A stretch of 64,000 nt of DNA from Siphonodentalium dalli (Eukaryota > Mollusca > Scaphopoda > Gadilida > Siphonodentaliidae), in contig CP136062.1 in NCBI GenBank assembly GCA_032622095.1, positions 136,624,960 through 136,688,959 of the forward strand, given 5' to 3'. Below the pieces are notes generated by a model. That model was not told where the DNA came from. It saw nothing but the letters and a program-made list of their open reading frames with translations, and did not search any database. The first letter of the stretch is position 1. Every line of letters starts with the position of its first letter. The position numbers and the translations under genes are program-made. This document shows, piece after piece, positions 13,201 to 25,200 of the stretch.

Positions 13201-16200
13201 TTCGACTTAGAAATTGTTTTTGCAACATGCATAATTTTGTCCGAGCTTTTTTTCCTACATTTTTCGGTCAATGTTTTTTAATCTTGGCACTGATATTTAG
13301 TACCATGGGAACCTGTGCACCTGCGATTATGACGTCTGTCCGACATTTTTTGTGTGGAGTTATTCCCCTTTTTCGACTTAGAATTTTTTTCACAACATGC
13401 ATAATTTTGTCCAAGCTTTTATTCCTACATTTTTCGGTCAATAGGTTTAAGATTAGGGTTATGGTTGTACACCTGCAATGGGAACTGTTATTTTATTATT
13501 TTAACTAAATGTTTACTGACATGTGAAACATCTTAGTATTTTAAAAACAGGGGGGTATCCGTAGTCCCATTGGGACAGTCACACCTCTAGTTCAAAATTT
13601 ATTATGCCCTTGACCACCAGAGGAAGTTTGGGGCATATAGTTGAGATCTCCATCCATATCTATGTCCATATGAATGTTTTGGAATACAATGTATAATTTA
13701 TCCACCGGTTGACAGAATTTGGTACATGTGTATGCTGATAGACCAGCCCGGGGAAAGCAAGTCGGCAGAATGGGGTCCCCAGAGGGTGAATTTAGTGATG
13801 CTGTGATGCTATCCCACATAGCGGGCTAGCATCACCCTTAACACTTTTTTCCCTTCTGTTCAATTTTTATATACCCTAATTTGCAGAAGATAAAATGCAT
13901 AATCGAGGTGACTAATGGGTGAATATCACCAACATCAACCATCGTTATGATATGAGCTAATGTTATGTTATGAGCTAATGTTATGAATGAGGTATCGTTA
14001 TGATATGAGCTATTGTTATGTTATGAGCTAATGTTATGAATGAGGTATCGTTATGATATGAGCTATCGTTATGATATGAGCTAAATATCATTATGATATG
14101 AGCTAATGTTATGAGTGATGTATCATTATGATATGATTTATCATTATATGAGCTATCATTATATGAACTATCTTTATGATATGAGTTAATGTTAAGAAAG
14201 AGCTATCATTACGATATGAGCTATCATTATGGTATGAGTTATCATTATGGTATGAGCTGTCGTTATGATATGAGCTGTCATTATGGTATGAGCTATCATT
14301 ATGGTATGAGCTGTCGTTATGATATGAGCTATCATTATGGTATGAGCTATCATTATGGTATGAGCTGTCGTTATGGTATGAGCTATCGTTATGGTATGAG
14401 CTATCATGATATGAGCTATCGTTATGGTATGAGCTATCATGATATGAGCTATCTTTATGGTATGAGCTATCATGATATGAGCTATCTTTATGGTATGAGC
14501 TATCATTATGGTATGAGCTATCATTATGGTATGAGCTGTCGTTATGGTATGAGCTATCATTATGGTATGAGCTATCATGATATGAGCTATCGTTATGATA
14601 TGAGCTATCGTTATGATATGAGCTAATGTTATGAATGATGTATCGTTATGTTATGAGCTAATGTTATGATATGAGGCATCATTATGATATCAGCTATCAT
14701 TATTATATCAGCTATTTTTATCATATGAGCTGTGTTTATGATTTGAGGTATCGTTATGATATGAGCTATCTTTATATCATGATTCTGCACCATTTTCTTT
14801 ATACTCTGTAATCACATCAGGAAAAGAAGCTTATTCCTCAATTAGGATAATTTTAGAATTTGAATATTTCTTCTTCCAGCTCCTCGAAATTGACCAGCAA
14901 CCTATAGGTGCAAAGGAAGCGAAGAGGAGAAGGAAGGTTGCAGGTTGGTTCATTATTCTGTGAGAAGTTGATTCTTTCAGCCCGTGGAATTTACACCTTT
15001 CATGACGGGAGCTGCACTGGTGCAGCATTAAAGACCCTATGCCAGTACATTCTCTTATATATGAGTCTCCCATAGCCTCGCATATATAAGAGAATGCATT
15101 GGCACAGGGTTTTCGCAAAGTTTTTGAAGCTGCAGTCATGGAAGGGTTAAGAAATGCCTAGCAATATTTTTACATAGGCAGAGGAACTGGTCTAGATAAA
15201 ATTTGATACTACCTAGACAATGTTAATACATGTTACTATTTCCAATGAATGAGAGACCTACAACCTTATGATCAGTAATATTATTCATCTTTGTTTATAT
15301 GAAAATGATGATTTTTGGGTCCATCTGTCTGAGTATATCAGTCATTGGTTATAGGTATGCCCACCCACCAGACCTGTTTAATGCCTAAAAATCTAGTGAG
15401 ATTCTGCCCCTTCAGTCAGGGAGATTTGGGTCTTGTCAGGGAGATAACAAATTGCAGCCAAAAAGTTACATTTTCACTATTTCTTCCTTTGAAAAATGGT
15501 GGGTAGTGATTTTAAAGTAGTTAAATGTAATTAATCTTCCCTTTTCAAAGGATGAATTAATGTAAATGCACATTTCTGATCAATAAAAAAAATAAAAAAT
15601 AAAAAAAGTTTAATATTTTTTCTTTGATTATTTATTTCATAATATCAATGTATAGCGTTATAACATTTAAAACCAAGAAAATTCTTCGGCACACGAATCC
15701 CTATACTTGGAGTCATATCGGCGTAGTTTCGATGGACTATCAACAACTTCGTCACTGTCATTTCGGTAGCGTTTCGCAGAATTAAAACACCAGACATTTC
15801 AAAATTTAACTAGTAAACTATAATGATTTATTGCGGAAATAAACCCAACCCCAGTATATATAGCATGTGCATTTATTTACAAACACGCCATGTTTGGGTG
15901 CTTATAGTAATTATTGATCCCCAAAGGAAACAAACTGCCATGCATTCAATTAAGTTCTTTTGAAAGTGCGAGTCATTAGTCGTGACAAAGAAACAGTGTA
16001 AACACCAGAGGAAGGCCACAGTGTCTACTCCGGTTATCAATGGAGCACACCTGATCTCGGCAAATCTCGTTCACACGTAGTTTCAATTGAAAACACTTCC
16101 GCGTTCTGAGAATTTTGACATTTAAATTTTTTGTTGTTGTTGATTTGATTGAAACCGTGAGATTACAAGCTTAATCCAGGAGTGCGGGAGATGAGGCCTC

Positions 16201-19200
16201 AAACCGGTAGTCTCCCGCACGATCCGGGAGATTAAACAGGTCTGATGCCCACACCAGGCAGTATGTGACAAGAGAGTATGCACCAGATGACAGTCCATCT
16301 CTTGTTTAATTTGGATATCTTTATGTAAACTGCGTCCCATCATTTCTAGATGCTAGGGTGGTGCACCTGCCCAAATAACTGCAATCTATGACGCACACTT
16401 GTGCGTATGTAGTGCAATATAAGGTCAAACACGTCAGAGCCATGAAATACAGTGATCGCGCTTAGTATCTGCTCCCGTGATGACCTATTTCTGAAAATCC
16501 CAGCTGCGTCCCATCATTTTTAGATGCTAGGGTGATGTACCTGTTCAAATATCTCCACTACATGAACCACAGTTGTGCGGATCTGGTGCAATATAAGGTC
16601 AAACACGTCAGAGCCATCAAATATAGTGATCGCGCTTAGTATCTGCTCCCGTGATGACCTATTTCTGAAAATCCCAGCTGCGTCCCATCATGTTTAGATG
16701 CTAGGATGGCGCATCTGCCGAAATAAATCCACTCTATGACGCACACTTGTGCGTATCTGGTGCAATATAAGATCAAACACATCAGAACCATCAAATATCG
16801 TTCATCAATCATAGTATCTTCGCCCGTGGTGACCTATTTCTGAAAATCCCAGCTTTAAATGACCCATTAATCAGTCTATTTTGATCAAATTGGACAATCT
16901 GAATCACCTTGTCTAATATATATTTGAGGAAAGTCTGTGTGTCTGTCTGTGTGAGCACGATGGACTCGGAACACGGCTGGACCGATTTCGACGAAACTTG
17001 GTACGGCTGCGTAGTATCACCCGAGGACCAACATAGGCCTATCCATTTGTTCGTGCGGCGTGACCTTGACCTTCAAATGGCCTTGAAGTCATATCTCAGG
17101 ATCCGCGGGTAAACGGCGGGAGTACCAAAACGTCATCGAGGTAAACGGCGAGGGTACCGGGTTGTCATTGAGGTAAACGGCGAGGGTATCGGGTAAATGG
17201 CAGGAGTACCAAAAAGTCATCGAGGTAAACGGCAAGGGTACCGGGTAAATGGCGGGAGTACCAAATTTGGAGGAAACGGGTAGTTTGAGGCGCGGATGCC
17301 CGTGTGGCGTGACATTGACCCTTCAAATGACCTTGAACCTGTATCTCGGTATCCGCTGGTCCGATTTCTACCATTTTTGGGGTGTTGGTGTAGATGGGGA
17401 TGCCAATACATTTCATAACTATAAAAAAAACAACACAACGACTCTCCCCGTCAGGACGGGTACCCAGCTAGTCTACCATATATTTTGAGACTTCCGTGTG
17501 TATATCCTTTATAGACTCGAAAACGGCTTTACCGATTGAGCCCAAACTTCCTATGTAAGGGTAAAAAGCCACGGGAAGTGTCATCGCACCATTCGAGAGC
17601 CCGTGCGACCACTCCTTCACCCTTCAACTGCCACCGTAATGGGGATTGATGGGTTAAATACTTGCCGAAATTATAGAGTTACTTCGCCTAAATCATACAG
17701 AAACATGTGATGGTAGAATTCGCGTTTCTTACCAAGTTTTCTCCACTCGATTCTCTTAAAATGCACCCTAATCGGTCAAATTATTTCGATAGTTCTATCT
17801 AAATACATCTTAGCTATTATTCGGAGTTATAGTTGGACCAAAACGACACTTGAGAAAAGTTTGTTTAAAATATCAACGTATTGAATACGTGGAGCCGACA
17901 ACGTTATAGCACGTTCGTCGGCTAATCGTAAAATACACACAAATATGTGTTAAAGTGCAGACTAATTCACCACCTTCGTGTTTTCAAGAATATGAATCAC
18001 ACCAAAATTAAGCGAATTGTATATGGAATGTGTAGATATAAGCTGCCATGTATATATCATTCCCCAAATGCTTCAATATCATGACAATCTATTAGTTATT
18101 ATAAAAAACCTCAAAGTTTACGGAACGTCACGATATACGCAAGAGCGCAAACATACTATATTATCATCGTACGCTATTTCGCTGTTGGGCCGATCGTTAA
18201 ATGTAACATAATTATGTTTGTCCTGAACTAATGTCTGTGAAGAACGATTGTTAAGTTAATATATGAACTTATCCATGTTGTGTGCAGACTTATAATAACA
18301 AATTTAATGTTAACATACGCGCATCTTAAAAACATCGAGACGAAATTTCGTACTTATGGCTTCCAAGGGACGGGGGAGATTTTCGTCGGGTCAGTTTGTC
18401 CGCCTGAGGTGACCTTGACCTTGAAACGGGTACCCACAAATGACCTTGGGCGATATCTCGGTCATCAGCGGTGACATCGACGTGAAATTTGTTATGTATG
18501 GTCAACTCGGGACGGGGAATATGTCGTGCCTGTACGGGGTTACTTTGAAACACAAAAATTAATGGATCGACCAAAGCTTAATGGATCGACCAAAGCCATG
18601 GGACCAATCTACCCACAAATGACCTTGGGTGATATCTCGGTCGTCAGCGGTGAAATCTACGTGAAATTTGTTATGTATGGTCAACTCGGGACGGGAATAT
18701 TTTTGTTGGGTTATTTTGTCCACCCAACATAACCTTGAAACGGGTACCCGCAAATGATAGCATGCTGTTGGCGTGCCTGTACGGGGTTACCCTGAAAAAC
18801 AAAAATTAATGGATCGACCAAAGCCATGGGACCAATCCCGCCAGTGGCGGCCTAATCTGCTAATATTATATAAAGGATACTGCTTCATAATAATATCTAG
18901 AACTGTCCATAACCATTTATATTAATTAGAAAGAATCTAATATATATTTTGGGACTTCTGTTTGTTTGTCTGTTAGCTATGGCCGGGAAAACGGCTGGAC
19001 CGATTGAGCTCAAACTTCCAATCTAAGGTTAAAAAAGCACGGGCAGTGTTTACCACCGTTTTGGGGAAGCTCTGAGCACCCCTTCTCCACACCCAGTCAC
19101 CAAAATGACCGTCCTTGGCACTGTGGGGTTAATCGCATTGATAGTTAAAGAGCGTTCGTATCCGCATTGTCGTTGATAAAGAGCGTATGCGTGTAGTGTG

Positions 19201-22200
19201 ATTCTTATGTCTGGGGCCAGACGTGAGTGTGTCTGTATCCAGACATGAGCGTGTTGTGTGATTCTTATGTCTGTCCTCGTACTTAGGGGTTCCAAGGAAC
19301 AGGGGAGATTTTCATCGGGTAAGTTTTTTTGCCCGAGGTGATCTTCACCTTGAAACGGGTACGCAGTGATCGCGTTTGGCTAACGAAAACGACCCTTCTC
19401 ATATATATATATATCTAATATATAATTTGGGACTTCTGTTTGTTTGTCTGTTTGTTTGTCTGTTAGCTATGGCCGGGAAAACTGCCGGACGGATTTCGAC
19501 GAAATTTGATACCTAGAGGTAATTTTGTCCGGGGAGTGTTTTGGACGCGGCAAATCGTGACCCCGACCTGACCTTGACCTTCAAAATGGTCAAATCAGGT
19601 AAAACTGATGGATTTCGCTAGGTGTACTTTTGTCTGGGGAGGGTCAATTCAAGGTCAAAGCCCGGACGAAGTCGGGTCACCTGCTATTAAAATATAAAAA
19701 ATAAAATTCGCCCTCCCGCCCCATTTTTCTAAAAAAGTTGGATGCAAATCTAGCAATTTAATTTATATTGGCCTTATTTTAGGAGCTGCAGCTTTGGAAC
19801 TACGTCAAAATATGTCCCAAAACACATTCAATTTTGTGACATATTACACAGAGTAAAATTTGACTACATTGATCTGTTTGCTACAAAGAATTAAGTAAAT
19901 TAAACTGGTATTTCATACAAAACAGAGGAATATGACATAGACACACTGACTGAGTACATTTGTATGTACTCAATGATCTCAATGAAGTTGGGTGGAATTT
20001 TGTGATCAGTGATGTCCTCTAGCAACTTATTCAATGTATATTTCCCAATACTATTAAAATTACTCAATCCAATCAGACGGTTCCCATATCATCAAGTTAC
20101 AACAACACCAACATTTCTTCAAAATACGCTTTTGTTATCAGAATCGATTAATTACAACAAAATAATGCTAACTGCTGTCAACTAAGGTATAAAATTTCCC
20201 AAAAAGTGTTTCTTATCAACATGTTGTTCAACAGTATATGGCCGTATTATCTCTTTCATATTATGAAATTTGGCCGTTTTACCTCTTGACTTTAGACTTC
20301 ATCTGCAGTTTTGCTCAAAACTATCAGTTTGATGACTCGTTTCTGGGCCACAAATTATTACACATTTCGAGATATAACAAATTTCAAACATTGATATCTG
20401 ATCACTCTGAGCTTTGATGGGTGGGTTCCTCGACTCGAATCAAATATTTTTCACCCCCGAAGCCAAAGAAATATTCATTTGGGAGCATTAATTCGGATTA
20501 TGCATCTTTAATAATTAACTTTTTCTAGATTTGCATTCAATGTTTAAATGAAACGAATAATTGCTGATGATATCCATACATCATGAGTAGTGCTGGTGAG
20601 AATGATTGACCAGATTAGTTGACCCATCCACCATTCTGTAATTCTGTAATAATACCTCTTATTCATTTCCACTGATCAGAAGCTGAAGCCGTGGATCAAC
20701 AGAAGAAGGAAAAGGAAAGCGGGGGCACACCCACCATTATCACCACAACAACTGCTGCGACACCATATACTCCAGATTATGCTGCTGGACTTGGTCTTCC
20801 AGGAACATCTGTAAGTTATGATTACTCATGTCGAATAAGAAATATCAATACGACCATTAAATATCAATGATAGATTGCCTGTGAAACAAAACAATAATTT
20901 TATTGCTTTATAATTGATAAACATAGCTTTATGCAGTTGCCATCTTAACAATCAACTGGAGAAATGATACAAAATCTTGTGTGTCAATCACCATTCAACC
21001 CTTTTATGACAGTATATGGTCGCTCACAAATAGAGCATAATTCATATAGGGAATGTCTCCACAAACAACCTTGGGCTGTAGGCTACATGTTATTTGAACT
21101 TTATGAAGGAAGTTCTATGTTTTCTGCACTTGTGTTATCAAAACACTCTTCCATTTAACCCTTCTATGACTGAAGCTTCCTGAAATTTTGCGAAAACCCT
21201 GTGCCAATGCATTCTCTTATATATGCGAGTCTCCCACAAGGAGCCTCCCATATATAACAGAATGAATTGGCCTAACAATATTTACCTTGACATTGTAAGC
21301 CAGTGAATTATTTTATAATGGGAGACTCGCATATATATAAGAGAATGCACTGGCACAGGGTCTTTAATGCTGCACGAGCGCAGCTCCCGTCATGAAAGGG
21401 TTAAAGAATAAACCATTTCATTCAATGTATAATTTTCCATTCAGTAATGAAATCGTTAATTGTTCACTGAGATTTTGTTTTTGTTTTCAGAAAATCACTA
21501 TCCCAGCTTCGCCAGCTGTGACCAGCTCTATTACCATTCCAACAACAACACCATCATACCTACCATCATCTGCAACCACAATCAGACTGACAAATCCAGG
21601 TACTATCTATTGTTCACATTATAAAGCCTATTTTTAGCTTGAGCTATTGCCATGGGTTGGCATCCGTGGTCCGTGTGTATGGTTGTCCGTCAACAATTTC
21701 CTTTGGCGCGGGCTACAGGTCGTACCTTTGGTCTGATCTTTATGAAATTTGTCATGAATGTTGACATTGACATGTAGATGGGAAAAGAGTCATTTTGAGG
21801 TCATTCGACCAAAAAACATGGCCCCTGGTGGCCATCTTGGATTTCAAAATTAAATCCATTGGCGCGGGCTACAGGTCGTACTATTCGTCTGATCATCATG
21901 AAATTTGTCATGGATGTTAATATTGACATTTAGATGGGAACGAGTCATTTTGGGGTCTTTCGGCCAAAAAACATGGCCGCCAGCAGCCATCTTGGATTTT
22001 ACTCTTTGCATGACTAAATCCTTTGGCGCAGGCTCAAGCCTTGAAATAGGGTGTCTGTCATTTGCAGAATGAGGTCCCCAGAGGGTGAATTTAGTGATGC
22101 TACCCCGCGTAGCGGGCTAGCATCACCAAATTCACCCTCTGGGGACCTCATTCTGCTAACACCTCAGCAGAATGAGGTTCCCAGAGGGTGAATTTGGTTA

Positions 22201-25200
22201 TGCTAGCCTGCTATGCGGGGTAGCATCACTAAATTCACCCTCTGGGGACCTCATTCTGCAAATGACAGACACCCTATTTCAAGGCTTGCGCAGGCTACAG
22301 GTCGTAGCTTTGGTCAGATCTTCATGAAACTTGTCATGGATGTTAACAATGACATTAAATTATTCCCCTACCTAAGTTGAGCTACAGTGTCATTGACAAA
22401 TTTCACACCTATTTTTGGAAAGGTTTCCGGGCCCCTTCCATTATGAAAATTTGTGATGCAGAGGCTTATAATTGGTTTAATATATAGAGGATATTGGAAC
22501 AAACATTTTAATTGTGAAAGTCAGTGCAATCAAACAGTTTGGTGTATTTCTCAGTTTGTTTACTCCTATCCTATGGAGCAACATGAATGAATGAGTGCTA
22601 TCTTTAGTTCAGAAAAAAGAGACTTTCTTTGAATTTTGAATTTCGGGTCAGAAATTGAGAATAAATCTGACTATTTGCCATTGGTAATAGTAGTACTGGC
22701 CCCACCATATATGCGCACTTCAATAAGTAGGTTATTTGCTTTAAAAAAATATTGTGTAGACATCACACAAAGTTGACATGGCAACTGTTTAAAAATACAT
22801 GTCAAATATTGAGGTTTCCGACAACCGAAAAGCTAACATCTAACCACTTATTTCATGTTGAATTTGTTAAGTTTGCTATTATAGTGGCTACGCTGGGGCT
22901 ACAGATATCCTGTGTCAGTGCATTCTCTCAAGTATGCAAGTCTCCCATAGGCAGTGTTCGCGCTGGGTCGAAAAGTGGCAGTAACCAATTAATATTTGTT
23001 ACATTTTTAGCATCCTCAGCTCCAATATCGACAGATCAGGCAAGAGAAAACCTCCATCAACAGTTAGAACAGCAGCTTGGTCCAACACCAATCAGGACTC
23101 AGATACCTATACTAAACACAACAGTCAATTTAACGCCAACACAGGCTAGGCCAATCTTACAACAGGCAGCACTTCCTGCTGGATCACAGGGGCCAATCAT
23201 TATACGACCGCAGTCCGCCATTCAACATATCATCCAACAGCCCCTACAACAGTTAACGCAAAATCGGCTACAGCAACAACCACAACTGCAACGTCCATTG
23301 ATTCAGCAAATCCAGCCTGGGCAATTAGGTCATCCGTTACAGCAACTTCAACAGCCTCAACCACAGGCTCATATAGCTCAGACACTCACCCAGAATCAGG
23401 GTGCCAGGCGTGGATTATCTCTTACCGTATGTGGCTATATATAGGTTATCATCAACGTGTGGGTTTCCGAGATCCGTATTCAAGTCGAGCTACCTTGTTG
23501 ATGACGTATGTCGATTGCGACCCAGAGAAAGTAGCGAGACTTGAATAGCAATCTTGAGAACACACATGGTGGTGATAACCAATTTATCTTACAATTCAAC
23601 CAACAGAATAACAGATAGTTTGGTGCACGGGAACTATGTCATTTTGCGTATGAAATAGCACCCTACACAGTTGATGTTGTTATGTGTCACAGCGAATTAT
23701 TACGTCATCAATGACACAATGCGTCAAAATTGTAGGTCCGTTGAAAACATAAATGCTGTTTTCATAGAATGCAATTGATTTTTCGGGTGTTTTTGCATTT
23801 TTATTCATCAACAATTTCCTATAGCATACCCTACAAGTCACATCCATTATCCGATTGTCATTAAACTTTATTGGATATTGCAATGACCTCTAAATGTGAG
23901 ACATTAATATTTTTTTAATTTGTTAAAAAACATGGCCGCAGCAGCCATCTATGATGTCAAATTGCAGTCCACATTTATTGGAGAATTGATTTGAAAATTT
24001 ACAGACATATTTAGGATCACCTCCAGATGGCAGCTATCGATTGGACAATTTTCTATGAAAATTCCGTCAGCTATTTGGATTTTACTCTTTGCATGACTAA
24101 ATCCTTTAAGACTCCCTACAGAATGCATCCCTCATCTGATTGTCACCAAATGTCATATGGACCACTAGATGGGAGCCATCAACATTTACCAAATTTAGTT
24201 TTAAACTTGACCGCCGACACCCATCTTGAATGTTACTTTTTGCCTGACTAAATCCTTTGGCACACCCTACAGACCACATCCATCATCTGATCATCACAGC
24301 ACTTCATATAGATCTTTTTGGTGACCAATAGATGGGAGCATCAAATTTTTCTGAATATTTCATTGAAAAACATGTCCGCAGCAGCCATCTTTGTGACCTC
24401 TAGATGGGAGCCACCCATTTGTTCCCATATTTGATAAATTGCAGCCCACATTTATTGGAGAAATGCTTCGAAAATTTACATGTATGTTTAAAGTCACCTT
24501 TAGATGTGAGCTATCAAATATGAATGATTTACAATGAAACACATGGCTGCCCACAGCCATCTTGGATTTTACACTCTGCATGTCTAAATACTTCAGCCAA
24601 CTTTTTAATCCAATCGATCCCATATGGCTCTTCGGGTTGAGCTCTCGAATTGCTTAAACATTTCAACTTTCCAAATTCCTTATCGATCCATTGACTGTAA
24701 TGTATGACATTATCCCCTGTTAAAGTTGAGCTACAGTGTCATTGAAACTTTCATTGTTGGCTTTGAATAATGTTGTTTCTCCAATTTTGTTACTGTATCT
24801 CATGGAAATGTTCTATAGCTCTATGTCATACATGTAGTGGTACAGGTGGTCCAGTGATTTAGTGAGCTCAACTGGTAGCATCATGATTCGAAGACACCAT
24901 AGAGGCATCAAAGTTTTATTAAATTTGAACAAAAAGCTTGTTTGACTTTGTCACAACATACTGCTGTACACCTCAGTGCAAAATGATCAACCATTATGAC
25001 TTTCTTGTTTTATATGGATGATGACATTACCATTGCTCAAGATTCTCCTTAGTATTATCATCGGTAGTACTCTTAGGAAATTACTGTAATTTGTCGCTGG
25101 ATATATGTGCTTGAAATTTGTTCTGTAGTAAAACATTTGGCAACAGTAAGTTTTGGGCCTCCGCGGACACTACCTTCAGAATATATCACTGCACACACTT

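Noticed and set aside
13143-13508. 121-codon frame
   Set aside because: Its sequence repeats with the 170-bp modules (CDYDV... FVRAF...), so it is repeat translation.
14189-14626. 145-codon (+) and 128-codon (-) open frames made of MSYHYG-type repeats
   Set aside because: They are a by-product of a minisatellite whose units are multiples of three. No start context, domain or splice support.
16331-16853. Direct repeats considered as a CRISPR-like array
   Set aside because: Units are 174 bp without spacers in a spliced eukaryotic gene; it is a satellite.
22752-23010. Upstream part of the long frame ending at 23444
   Set aside because: Lies before the exon h acceptor and includes a fragment of a family B MITE; the true exon starts at 23011.
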